The notes under the pieces were generated by a model, which was given only the letters and a program-made list of their open reading frames with translations, was not told the origin of the DNA and did not search any database. Made by a program: the position numbers and the translations under genes. From an uncultured Pelagibacteraceae bacterium (GTDB lineage: Bacteria; Pseudomonadota; Alphaproteobacteria; Pelagibacterales; Pelagibacteraceae): a stretch of 42,301 nt of DNA. The stretch spans positions 1-42,301 of the forward strand of contig CACOGC010000008.1 in the NCBI GenBank assembly GCA_902626645.1, given 5' to 3'. Positions 8,146 to 16,460 of this stretch are shown here, piece by piece (the first letter of the stretch is position 1; every line of letters begins with the position of its first letter).

Positions 8146-10247
8146 TCATTCCATATTTAAGAGAAGATTTAGAAATACTCAGAGGAAACAGTAGAGAAGA
8201 TGGCTCTCCTGCTTGGTTATTGTATGATGCTTTAAGAAACAAATATTTTACTCTTGGACTTACAGCTTTTAAATTAATCAAAAACTGGAGTGGTGGGGAA
8301 GATATTAAAGTTTTTGAAAAAAAAATTAATCGTGAAGGTATTGAAGCAGATAGTGATGAAATAAAAAAATTTATTAATTTTTTACAATTGAATAGTTTAA
8401 TTATTCAGCCGCGAGGTCAATTAGATAATATTCTGCTGAAACAAAAAAATGCTCAAAAAAAAAATTGGTTACTATTTTTAATTCATGGTTATCTTTTTTT
8501 TAAAATACCTTTAGTAAAACCTGATGAATGGCTTGGTAAAACACTGAGATACGCAAAAATACTTGGATCAAAAAAGGCTAGAAATTTAATCTATATATTC
8601 GGTTTCATCGGTATTTGTCTGGTAATTCAACAGATTGAAAGTTTTAAAAATACATTTTTGTATTTTTTTTCTTTTAAAGGACTTATGCTTTATTTAGTAA
8701 CATTGGTTTTTGTAAAATCTTTACATGAACTGGGTCATGCATTTGTATCAAAATATTTTGGTTGTCGAGTATCTTCGATCGGGATAGCTTTTCTTGTTTT
8801 TTTTCCATTTTTATATACCGATACTTCTGATGCCTGGAGACTAAGAGATCACAAAGATAGATTGTTAATTAATTTTGCAGGAATTTTAACTGAACTTCAT
8901 CTTGCATTAATCTCAACTTTTTTATGGGCTATCCTTCCAGATGGTGGCTTTAAAAGTGTTGCTTTTTTTATTGCTACGACCAGTTGGATTTCATCTTTGG
9001 CAATCAACGTTAGCCCTTTTATGAGATTTGATGGTTATTATGTTTTTTCTGATTGGCTTAAAGCTGAAAATTTACAACCCAGATCATTTGCTCTTGCTCG
9101 ATGGCAATTACGAGAAATTTTATTTGGCTTTAATCATCCACCACCTGAAGACTTAAACCCTACAAGACGATGGACTTTTATTTCCTACGCTTGGTTAACT
9201 TGGGTTTATAGATTTTTTATATTTTTAGGTATTGCATTGTTAGTTTATCACTTAGCATTCAAAACTTTAGGTATAATCTTATTTGTCATTGAGATCTATT
9301 GGTTCATTTTAAGACCTATAATTACCGAAACTAAAAACTGGTATAATCTTAAATCCCAAATTAAATTAAATTCTAAAACCAAAAGACTTTTTTCAGTTTT
9401 ATTTATTTTATTTGTGATCTTGTTTTTTCCATGGAAGTCATCAATTAAAATTCCTGCAGTTTATGTTTCTGAACAATATACAAAAATTTATTCTCCATAT
9501 CCCGCTAAAGTAAAAGAAATTTTTGTATCAAAGAATCAAGAGGTTAAAAAGGGACAAAAATTAATTGAATTATCATCACCTGACTTAGATTTACAGATAA
9601 ATAAAGTCCGAAGAAAAATAAAACTTACAAAAACTAAAATTAATAGACTGAGTAAGTTAGCTAATAATCTCAGTGAATATATGATACTTCAACAACAATT
9701 AATATTTCTTCAAAATGAATTAGATGGTCTTGGTAAAACAAAATCAAAATTATTACTTAAATCTCCTGTAAATGGGAAAATTAAGGATTTTTCTAACTTA
9801 TCTGTAAATCAATGGGTCAGTAATTTAGATCCTCTTGGTGGAGTAAGTAAATATGGACCAGGTTCAGTTGTGGGCTATCTAACAGAGGGAGAAATTGATC
9901 GATTTAAGATTAACGAATACGCAATTTTCATTCCATTTAATGGAGAACACTCAAGAGTAAAATTAGTATCTAAGAATTTAGATAGATCTGCAATTTCTAT
10001 TCTTCCTTATTTGTCTTTATCTTCACAATTTGATGGACCCATAGCTACAAGAAATTCTTCAAATGAAGAATATGAGAATAGACCAATGACTGCTCATTAT
10101 CAGGTTACCTTTTCTACTATTGATAAAAATGATTTAATCGAATGGGAAGTACCAGGTTATGTGCATATAGATGGTAACAGATATAGTCCTTTCATTAAAT
10201 TTTTTAAAAATATATTTTCACTTTTTGTTAGAGAAAGTGGATTTTAA
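8142..10247 (+). CDS. PqqD-like / M50 site-2-type metalloprotease / HlyD fusion protein
   Basis: 701 aa. The ATG overlaps the previous stop (ATGA). Residues ~1-90 resemble the PqqD-like peptide-binding fold (SPAWLLYDALRNKYFTLG). Several membrane helices follow. The M50 zinc site is intact: HELGH at residues 195-199 and the partner motif FDGYY with Asp at 297. After a further helix (~410-430) comes a lipoyl/HlyD region (IYSPYPAKVKEIFVSKNQEV, coiled-coil, LLLKSPVNGKIKDF) in the periplasm. The class is usually annotated 'putative peptide zinc metalloprotease'. An intact HExxH suggests real proteolysis, possibly maturation or release of the giant neighbouring protein, or transport gating. There is no nucleotide-binding domain. 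Family assignment is firm, the substrate is inferred from context. Confidence 0.85.
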   Translation: MIIPYLREDLEILRGNSREDGSPAWLLYDALRNKYFTLGLTAFKLIKNWSGGEDIKVFEKKINREGIEADSDEIKKFINFLQLNSLIIQPRGQLDNILLKQKNAQKKNWLLFLIHGYLFFKIPLVKPDEWLGKTLRYAKILGSKKARNLIYIFGFIGICLVIQQIESFKNTFLYFFSFKGLMLYLVTLVFVKSLHELGHAFVSKYFGCRVSSIGIAFLVFFPFLYTDTSDAWRLRDHKDRLLINFAGILTELHLALISTFLWAILPDGGFKSVAFFIATTSWISSLAINVSPFMRFDGYYVFSDWLKAENLQPRSFALARWQLREILFGFNHPPPEDLNPTRRWTFISYAWLTWVYRFFIFLGIALLVYHLAFKTLGIILFVIEIYWFILRPIITETKNWYNLKSQIKLNSKTKRLFSVLFILFVILFFPWKSSIKIPAVYVSEQYTKIYSPYPAKVKEIFVSKNQEVKKGQKLIELSSPDLDLQINKVRRKIKLTKTKINRLSKLANNLSEYMILQQQLIFLQNELDGLGKTKSKLLLKSPVNGKIKDFSNLSVNQWVSNLDPLGGVSKYGPGSVVGYLTEGEIDRFKINEYAIFIPFNGEHSRVKLVSKNLDRSAISILPYLSLSSQFDGPIATRNSSNEEYENRPMTAHYQVTFSTIDKNDLIEWEVPGYVHIDGNRYSPFIKFFKNIFSLFVRESGF

Positions 10248-10270
10248 TTTTTATTTACTGGAAAAAAATT

Positions 10271-10289
10271 GTGAATGATTATCATTCAC
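10271..10289. promoter_or_regulatory. Fur-box-like perfect palindrome
   Basis: GTGAATGATTATCATTCAC is a perfect 9-1-9 inverted repeat whose core TGATTATCA matches the classical Fur/Mur operator style (NAT-type triplets around a central T). It sits 46 bases before the ATG of the 60-aa Cys-rich gene and 24 bases after the stop of the M50-HlyD gene. No U-run follows, so a terminator is unlikely. An AT-rich -10-like stretch (TTGTATATTT) lies just downstream, a usual position for a repressor site. Confidence 0.65.
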
Positions 10290-10334
10290 ATTCAATTTAA
10301 TTGTATATTTTTACAAAAAGTTTAAAGTTTCGTT

Positions 10335-10517
10335 ATGGAGACACAAAACTATAGTTGTAAAAAATGCGGATTAACAATTACATCAATATGTTCTAAGTGT
10401 GATAAGGTCGTTGATGTAAAGCTTCTTGACAATGGTTGCATAGTTCAACAAACTAAATGCAATGATTGTGCAAATGTTCCGGTAATTAAGGATGTTTGCT
10501 CACAACAAAAAGCATAA
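10335..10517 (+). CDS. Small Cys-rich (zinc-ribbon-like) protein under a Fur-like box
   Basis: 60 aa. It contains three CxxC-type pairs or knuckles (CKKC at 8-11, CSKC at 19-22, CNDC at 42-45) plus two further Cys, enough for one or two metal sites. There is no signal peptide or membrane helix, so a cytoplasmic metal-binding protein is likely. I do not recognise a named family. The upstream perfect Fur-like palindrome suggests control by iron (or manganese). Possible roles include metal storage, sensing or a redox or ribosome-associated zinc-ribbon protein; none can be chosen from sequence. It is convergent with the photolyase gene. Confidence 0.75.
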   Translation: METQNYSCKKCGLTITSICSKCDKVVDVKLLDNGCIVQQTKCNDCANVPVIKDVCSQQKA

Positions 10518-10546
10518 GTAATTCGTAAAAATTTATTAGAAGATAC

Positions 10547-11968
10547 CTATTTCTTCTTTAAGCTTTGAAAAGCTTTAAGGGCAGAGGCACGCGCTTCTTC
10601 GTGGATAACTATTGGCTTAGGATAATTTTTTCCAATTATTGTATTGATTGCTTCTTGATATTTAGTTTCCATTTCCCAAGGTTTGTGAATAAATTTTTGT
10701 GGGACTTTATTTAATTCTGGAACCCATTTTTTTACATATTTTCCCTCTTTATCGAATTTTTCTCCTTGAAGAATTGGATTGAATATTCTGAAATAAGGTG
10801 CTGCATCTGCTCCACAACCTGCTACCCATTGCCATTGGGCAACATTATTAGCTTTATTAAAATCAAGTAAGCAGTTTCGAAAATGTTTTTCTCCCTCAGT
10901 CCAATTGATTCTTAAATGTTTTACCAAAAAAGATCCAACCACCATTCTAATTCTATTATGCATCCATCCTGTTTCATAAAGCTCTCTCATTCCAGCATCA
11001 ACTATTGGATAACCTGTCATACCTGACTTCCAAGCTTTCAAAAATTTTTCATTTTTTACCCAGGGAAACTTATCAAATTCTTTTCTAAAGTTACCTTTTA
11101 AGAACTCTGGAAAATAATTTATTAAACTATGTGAAAATTCTCTCCATCCTAATTCATTGATATATTTTCTATATCCAATCCCTTTAGATTTCATCTCTTT
11201 ACACTTATTCCAAATTGTATTTACATGAATTTGTCCATGCTTTATGTAAGGTGATAATTTTGAGGTACCTTCAATAGATGGATAGTCTCTAGCGGTTCCA
11301 TAGTCTTTTATTTTATTCTCAATTAAATTACTAAGAATTTTTTTGGAGTCATTTTCAGATACATTCCAATAATTTTCAAATTTTTTATACCAGTTTTTTT
11401 TTGGTAGAATTTTTGTTGGCTCAATAGAATTTTTAAATAAGGAGAATGTTTTTGTTTTTTTCTTAACGACGTAATTTTTACTTGGTGGCAAGCCTAAAAA
11501 TTTTTGTTCAGCATTTCTCCAAAATGGGGTAAATACTTTAAATGGTGTTCCATCATTTTTAGTTACTTCTTGAAATTCATTTAAAATATTTCCTTTGAAG
11601 TACTTAAATTCGATTTCATTTTTAATAAAAATATCTCTAATTTTCTTTCCTTTGGCAATTACATCAGGCTCATAAATTTTGTTCCAATATATCGAAACAT
11701 CGTCTTTTCTTTTTATTTTAGAAAAAACCTCCAATTCATCACCTTCTAATATCTGAAGATTAATCTTATATTTTAATAATTCTGACCGAAATACTTCCAA
11801 AGATTTTGCAAGCCACCATTTTTGCGCTTCTCTTTTATTATCAAAGTCTGCTTTATTATAAATATATAAAGCAGCAACATTCTCATGATTTTGCGTAGCA
11901 AAAGAAAGAGCTGGGTTATGCTCAATCCTAAAATCTTCCCTTATCCAAGTAATAGCATTTTTTGTCAT
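10547..11968 (-). CDS. phrB: Deoxyribodipyrimidine photolyase (class I CPD type)
   Basis: 473 aa. It repairs UV-induced cyclobutane pyrimidine dimers using FADH- and blue light. The N-terminal antenna domain (WIREDFRIEHNPAL) and C-terminal FAD domain are complete. The electron-transfer Trp triad can be placed by spacing: W303, W356 and W379 keep the 53- and 23-residue spacing of the E. coli enzyme (W306/W359/W382). The signature DAAPYFRIFNP is at ~388-398. It is the last gene of the gmaS run, starting 9 bases after the preceding stop, so it is probably co-transcribed with methylamine genes by packing rather than function. Confidence 0.95.
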   Translation of the reverse strand: MTKNAITWIREDFRIEHNPALSFATQNHENVAALYIYNKADFDNKREAQKWWLAKSLEVFRSELLKYKINLQILEGDELEVFSKIKRKDDVSIYWNKIYEPDVIAKGKKIRDIFIKNEIEFKYFKGNILNEFQEVTKNDGTPFKVFTPFWRNAEQKFLGLPPSKNYVVKKKTKTFSLFKNSIEPTKILPKKNWYKKFENYWNVSENDSKKILSNLIENKIKDYGTARDYPSIEGTSKLSPYIKHGQIHVNTIWNKCKEMKSKGIGYRKYINELGWREFSHSLINYFPEFLKGNFRKEFDKFPWVKNEKFLKAWKSGMTGYPIVDAGMRELYETGWMHNRIRMVVGSFLVKHLRINWTEGEKHFRNCLLDFNKANNVAQWQWVAGCGADAAPYFRIFNPILQGEKFDKEGKYVKKWVPELNKVPQKFIHKPWEMETKYQEAINTIIGKNYPKPIVIHEEARASALKAFQSLKKK

Positions 11969-11977
11969 AGAAATTTT

Positions 11978-13090
11978 TTATTTTCTGCCCTTAGATAGCA
12001 GTTGTTTGTAAAGTTTTACATCTGCATTTCCTTCGCATCCAATAACTAGAATATTTGAGTTTTCATCAAGATTAAGGAATTTTTTAGCTTTGATATTGTT
12101 ACATATTCCTATCAAAGCGATAACACCTGGAGCTGCACATTCACCACCTGTAATAGAGGTCTTGCTAAACTTTTTATCTTTTAAGTAAGCTATAGTTTTT
12201 GCAATATTTTTATCTGAGATTGAGACACAACAATTGCTAGCATTTTTTAATATTTGCCATGGTACTAGAGACATCTCATTACACGACATTCCACCCATAA
12301 TACTCTCTTTTTTAATATTAATCTTTTTTAGTCTATTGCCTTTTACACTTTGCAGCACACAATCTGCTCGATCAGGTTCGACAATTATAATTTTAGGTAT
12401 TCTTTTAAAATATTTTGCTACTCCACCAACCACACCAGCTGCCAATCCTCCAACACCTGCTTGAAGAAATATATGAGTTATATATTGATTGGTTTGCTTA
12501 GAAATTTCTTTAATCATAATTGAATATCCTGCCATAGTAAGTTGAGGTATATACTTATAATCTTTTGTTGATACATCTTGGACAATTTTCCAATTATACT
12601 TTTTTGATAATTTTTGACATTCCTTTAGAGAGTCCTCATAATCTCCTTTTACCCTTATAACTTGAGCACCAAACTTTTTAATTTCCCTTACCCTTGTTTC
12701 ACTAACATATTGGCTTACAAAAATTTTACATTTTAGTTTTAATCTTTTTGCACCCCAAGCAACTGATCTTCCGTGATTACCAGCTGTCGCTGAAGAGATA
12801 GTGATATTCTTTTTTCCTTTAGATATTTTTTCTACCGCATATGCGCCACCCAAAGCTTTAAAAGATTTTAAATGAAACCTTTTAGACTCATCTTTATAGA
12901 AGATATTTTTAAGATCTAAATTTCTTTGAAGTTTATTAAGTTTTAAGAGGGGAGTGGCCTTATAACTTCTCCATTTAGAAACTGATTTATAGGCATTAGC
13001 AAGCAATGCTGAAGGCAAATATTTAAGGACATTATTCCTCCTAAATTTAAAATTATTGTTGATTTGAAATTTCGTGAGTTTCCAATTCAC
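11978..13090 (-). CDS. Diaminopropionate ammonia-lyase-like PLP enzyme (fold type II)
   Basis: 370 aa. This is a tryptophan-synthase-beta/threonine-dehydratase superfamily enzyme. The PLP lysine is K78 in SFKALGGAYA, the Asn loop is SATAGNHGRSVAWG (~100-113), and the phosphate-binding glycine loop is AGVGGLAAGV (~213-222). The KDESKRFHLKSFKALGG stretch is characteristic of diaminopropionate ammonia-lyase (DpaL), which cleaves 2,3-diaminopropionate to pyruvate and ammonia. Length is somewhat below the usual ~400 aa. The start is 1 base after the gmaS stop, so it is in the same operon. An ammonia-releasing enzyme beside nitrogen-assimilation genes is plausible, but the true substrate could be another beta-substituted or hydroxy amino acid. 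Confidence 0.75.
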   Translation of the reverse strand: MNWKLTKFQINNNFKFRRNNVLKYLPSALLANAYKSVSKWRSYKATPLLKLNKLQRNLDLKNIFYKDESKRFHLKSFKALGGAYAVEKISKGKKNITISSATAGNHGRSVAWGAKRLKLKCKIFVSQYVSETRVREIKKFGAQVIRVKGDYEDSLKECQKLSKKYNWKIVQDVSTKDYKYIPQLTMAGYSIMIKEISKQTNQYITHIFLQAGVGGLAAGVVGGVAKYFKRIPKIIIVEPDRADCVLQSVKGNRLKKINIKKESIMGGMSCNEMSLVPWQILKNASNCCVSISDKNIAKTIAYLKDKKFSKTSITGGECAAPGVIALIGICNNIKAKKFLNLDENSNILVIGCEGNADVKLYKQLLSKGRK

Positions 13091-13091
13091 T

Positions 13092-14417
13092 TTAGCAGTC
13101 TAAAGTATTTTGACTTTCCCATTTAGTGACGGGTTTTGACTTATTAAATTTTTCTTTCCTATTAAATTCTTTAATTTCTGAAGTTCTTAGTTTTACAAAA
13201 CTATTAATAGTTTCTTTGCCAAAACTTTTGTTCATCTCCTTGTTTTTTTTTAATTGATCGAGAGATTGTTTTAATTCATTTGGAAGTTTAGGAAGATTAG
13301 GATATTTTTTATAGTCCGTGTACATGTTGCAATGCAAAGGTTTTCCTGGATTAATCTTATTTTTTAAACCATGTAGGCCTGCAGCCAAAACTCCCGCTTG
13401 TAATAAATATGGATTAGCAGATCCATCCATCAATCTTAATTCAAATCTACCAGGATCTGGAATTCTGATCATGTGAGTTCTATTGTTGCCCGTGTATGAA
13501 ATGCTACTAGGAGACCAGGTTGCCCCAGATTTTGTTGGCGGAGCATTAATTCTTCTATAACTATTAATAGTTGGATTAAAAAATGCAGATAATGACGAAG
13601 CATTCTTGATTACTCCTCCTAGGAAATTATATGCCATTTTACTTAAGCCCAATTTATCTGATTGATCTAAAAACTTATTCTTTTTTCCCTGCCAAACTGA
13701 AACATGTGCATGGCAACCATTACCAGTCAAATTTTGAAATGGTTTTGGCATAAACGTTGCTCTTAATCCGTGTTTTTCGGCAAGAGTTTTAACCATATAT
13801 TTAAAGAAGGTATGTCTATCAGCTGTTGTTAAACTATCTGAATAGTCCCAATTCATTTCAAATTGTCCATTTGCATCCTCATGATCATTTTGGTAAGGAC
13901 CCCATCCCATTTCGATCATGCAGTCACAAATCTCTTTAATAAGATCATATCTTCTCATTAATGCAGATTGATCGTAACATGGTTTAGATTGTATATCTCT
14001 TGAGTCTGCAATTGATTTTCCATCAGCTGAAATTAAAAAATATTCACATTCCACTCCTGACTTCATTACTAAACCTTTTTTTGCAAGTTCTTTAATTTGT
14101 TTTTTTAACATTACTCGTGGTGAGGCTTCTACTGGTTTGCCATTCATCCAAAGATCAGATGCTAGCCAACCAACTTCTTTATTCCATGGTAATTGAATTA
14201 AACTATCAGGATCTGGAATACCAAACATATCACTATCAGCTGGTGTCATATCTAGCCAAGTTGCAAACCCAGCGAATCCAGCTCCATTTTTTTGCATTTC
14301 ACCAATAGCTTGAGCTGGTACAAGTTTTGATCTTAGTGATCCAAATAAATCAACAAAACTTATTAAAAAGTATTTTATTTTTTTTGATTTTGCTATTTGG
14401 GCTAGGTTTTTAGGCAT
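13092..14417 (-). CDS. gmaS: Gamma-glutamylmethylamide synthetase (glutamine synthetase family)
   Basis: 441 aa. It ligates monomethylamine to glutamate with ATP, forming gamma-glutamylmethylamide, the entry step of the N-methylglutamate pathway. Glutamine-synthetase catalytic elements are present: GVECEYF (E123/E125), QFEMNWD (~185-191), GNGCHAHVS (232-240), NSYRRINAP, NRTHMIR and RFELRLMDG. The N-terminal blocks (KYFLISFVDLFG, GAGFAGFATWLDMTP, PDPDSLIQLPW) match my memory of characterised GmaS proteins much better than ordinary GlnA. It directly follows mgsABC in transcription order (34-base gap after mgsC), the classical arrangement. Confidence 0.88.
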   Translation of the reverse strand: MPKNLAQIAKSKKIKYFLISFVDLFGSLRSKLVPAQAIGEMQKNGAGFAGFATWLDMTPADSDMFGIPDPDSLIQLPWNKEVGWLASDLWMNGKPVEASPRVMLKKQIKELAKKGLVMKSGVECEYFLISADGKSIADSRDIQSKPCYDQSALMRRYDLIKEICDCMIEMGWGPYQNDHEDANGQFEMNWDYSDSLTTADRHTFFKYMVKTLAEKHGLRATFMPKPFQNLTGNGCHAHVSVWQGKKNKFLDQSDKLGLSKMAYNFLGGVIKNASSLSAFFNPTINSYRRINAPPTKSGATWSPSSISYTGNNRTHMIRIPDPGRFELRLMDGSANPYLLQAGVLAAGLHGLKNKINPGKPLHCNMYTDYKKYPNLPKLPNELKQSLDQLKKNKEMNKSFGKETINSFVKLRTSEIKEFNRKEKFNKSKPVTKWESQNTLDC

Positions 14418-14451
14418 ACTTAATCTTATTTATTTAAAAGATACGTATCAA

Positions 14452-15780
14452 TCATTTTTTTTCTTTAATTCCTGGTATCCAATTGCTTCCAGCCAATGGA
14501 ACTCTCGCCATTGCAGCAGCTTCAACTGTTAAAGCACATAAATCCTCTGGTTCTAAGTTATGTAGGCTATTTTTTCCACAAGCTCTTGCAAGTGTTTGAG
14601 CTTCTAATGTCATTACTTTTAAGTAATTTGTGAGTTTTTTTCCAGCTTTAACAGGATCTAATCTTTTCATTAATTTTGGATTTTGAGTTGATATACCTGC
14701 AGGATCATTACCCTCGTGCCAATCATCATAGGCTCCTGATGTTGTTCCAAGTTTATTATAGTCTTTTTCCCATTTTGGATCATTATCCCCAATTGCAATC
14801 ATTGCTGCACTTCCAATAGAAACAGCATCTGCTCCAAGCGCGAGTGCTTTAGCAACGTCAGCACCATTTCTTATACCCCCTGAAATAACAAGCTGCACCT
14901 CTCTATGAGCATCCAAATCTTGCAAAGCATCTACAGCTGGTCTAATGCAAGCTAGCGTAGGTTGTCCGACATTTTCAATAAAAACTTCTTGGGTTGCTGC
15001 AGTACCTCCTTGCATACCATCAAGCACAACAACATCAGCCCCTGCTTTAACGGCCAAGGCTGTATCGTAATAAGGTCTAGCACCTGCAATTTTAATAAAT
15101 ATTGGAACTTGCCATTTTGTAATTTCTCTTAACTCTAATATTTTAATTTTTAAATCATCTGGACCTGTCCAATCTGGATGTCTACAGGCAGATCTTTGAT
15201 CAACACCTTTTGGCAATGTTCTCATTTGAGCAACACGATCATTTATTTTTTGGCCCAATAACATTCCACCACCACCTGGTTTTGCTCCTTGACCAATAAC
15301 TACTTCTATTGCATCAGCTTTCCTCAAGTCATCTGGATTCATTCCATATCTTGAGGGTAACAATTGATAAACTAGATATTTAGATTGACCTCTTTCTTCA
15401 GGTGTCATACCACCATCTCCAGTGGTTGTTGAAGTACCTGCAGCACTCGCACCTCTGCCTAAAGCTTCTTTAGCAGGTCCAGATAAAGCACCAAAACTCA
15501 TACCTGCAATAGTAATGGGTATATCTAGTTTCAAAGGCTTTTTTGCGTATTTAGTGCCTAGAGTAACATTTGTTGTACACTTTTCTCTATACCCTTCTAA
15601 AGGATATCTAGACATTGATGCTCCTAAAAATAACAAATCATCAAAGTGTGGCAACTTTCTTTTTGAGCCACCTCCTCTAATATCATAGATACCAGTGGCT
15701 GCAGCTCGTCTTATTTCTGAATTTGTGTATTCATCAAAAGTCCAGGATTGTCGTGGGTGGGTTTTAATTTTTTTCTTCAT
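14452..15780 (-). CDS. mgsC: N-methylglutamate synthase FMN/synthase subunit (glutamate synthase-like)
   Basis: 442 aa. It corresponds to the FMN-binding synthase domain of glutamate synthase. Conserved blocks are AGMSFGALSGPAKEALGRGA (~92-111), GDGGMTPEERG, QGAKPGGGGML, DGMQGGTAATQ and GGIRNGADVAKALALGAD. The region that in GltB carries the [3Fe-4S] cysteines reads DDWHEGNDPAGISTQ (352-366) with no Cys, which I remember as the typical MgsC form. With MgsA and MgsB it transfers methylamine from gamma-glutamylmethylamide to 2-oxoglutarate, giving N-methylglutamate. It starts 2 bases after mgsB and precedes gmaS. Automatic pipelines often mislabel it glutamate synthase. Confidence 0.87.
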   Translation of the reverse strand: MKKKIKTHPRQSWTFDEYTNSEIRRAAATGIYDIRGGGSKRKLPHFDDLLFLGASMSRYPLEGYREKCTTNVTLGTKYAKKPLKLDIPITIAGMSFGALSGPAKEALGRGASAAGTSTTTGDGGMTPEERGQSKYLVYQLLPSRYGMNPDDLRKADAIEVVIGQGAKPGGGGMLLGQKINDRVAQMRTLPKGVDQRSACRHPDWTGPDDLKIKILELREITKWQVPIFIKIAGARPYYDTALAVKAGADVVVLDGMQGGTAATQEVFIENVGQPTLACIRPAVDALQDLDAHREVQLVISGGIRNGADVAKALALGADAVSIGSAAMIAIGDNDPKWEKDYNKLGTTSGAYDDWHEGNDPAGISTQNPKLMKRLDPVKAGKKLTNYLKVMTLEAQTLARACGKNSLHNLEPEDLCALTVEAAAMARVPLAGSNWIPGIKEKK

Positions 15781-15782
15781 TA

Positions 15783-16460
15783 TTAATAACTATTGTCAAT
15801 TTTGAAATTATATAATTTTCTTGCTGATCCATATCTTTTAAAGCTTTCAGCTTTAAAATTTTTGATTTCAGCATCTTTTAAAAACTTTTTTAATTTATTT
15901 AAGTGTTTTTTATCCATTTTTTTTTCAATACAATCAGCACCTAAAGACTTAACTTTACCTCTGATATAGATATTTGTTTCATATAAACTGTCTCCTAATG
16001 CCTCACCAGCATCACCACAAACAATTAAATTTCCAGATTGAGACATAAAACCAGACATATGACCAACTGAACCTTTTACTACTATATCAACTCCTTTCAT
16101 AGAAATTCCACATCTTGAGCTAGCATCTCCGTCAATAATCAAAAGCCCTCCATGGGCAGTTGCACCGGCAGATTGTGATGCGTTTCCTTTTACATGAACT
16201 TTTCCAGACATCATGTTTTCTGCCACACCTGTTCCAACATTACCTTCAATTGTAATGTTTGCTTTTTGATTCATTCCGGCACAATAATATCCCACATGAC
16301 CTTTAATAGTTACATTCATTTCATTATTCAAACCTGCGCATATCGCATGATTTCCCTCAGGATTGATTATTGTAAAATCCCTTTCATTTTTCTTTCTGTC
16401 CAAATTTTGTAATTTGTCATTTACATTTCTAAGATTAAGTTTTTTTAAATCTAGTTCCAT
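15783..16460 (-). CDS. mgsB: N-methylglutamate synthase GXGXG subunit
   Basis: 225 aa. It is homologous to the C-terminal GXGXG beta-helix domain of glutamate synthase, seen as repeating rungs (GHVGYYCAGMNQ, GNVGTGVAENMMSG, GNASQSAGATAHGG, GSVGHMSGFMSQSG, GDAGEALGDSLYE). This domain is structural and links the amidotransferase and synthase parts of the complex. The ATG shares one base with the mgsA stop (TAATG), implying coupled translation. It is ~60 residues shorter than the paralogous GXGXG protein at 21172-22026, lacking that protein's N-terminal extension. Confidence 0.87.
   Translation of the reverse strand: MELDLKKLNLRNVNDKLQNLDRKKNERDFTIINPEGNHAICAGLNNEMNVTIKGHVGYYCAGMNQKANITIEGNVGTGVAENMMSGKVHVKGNASQSAGATAHGGLLIIDGDASSRCGISMKGVDIVVKGSVGHMSGFMSQSGNLIVCGDAGEALGDSLYETNIYIRGKVKSLGADCIEKKMDKKHLNKLKKFLKDAEIKNFKAESFKRYGSARKLYNFKIDNSY

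Noticed and set aside
10271..10289. The palindrome as a terminator of the M50-HlyD gene
   Set aside because: Only a 1-3 base loop and no U-run on either strand; as DNA it matches a Fur-type operator much better.
14452..15780. Calling the FMN synthase subunits ordinary glutamate synthase (gltB)
   Set aside because: The three domains are separate genes beside gmaS, and this copy lacks the Fe-S cysteines, so the MGS assignment is better.
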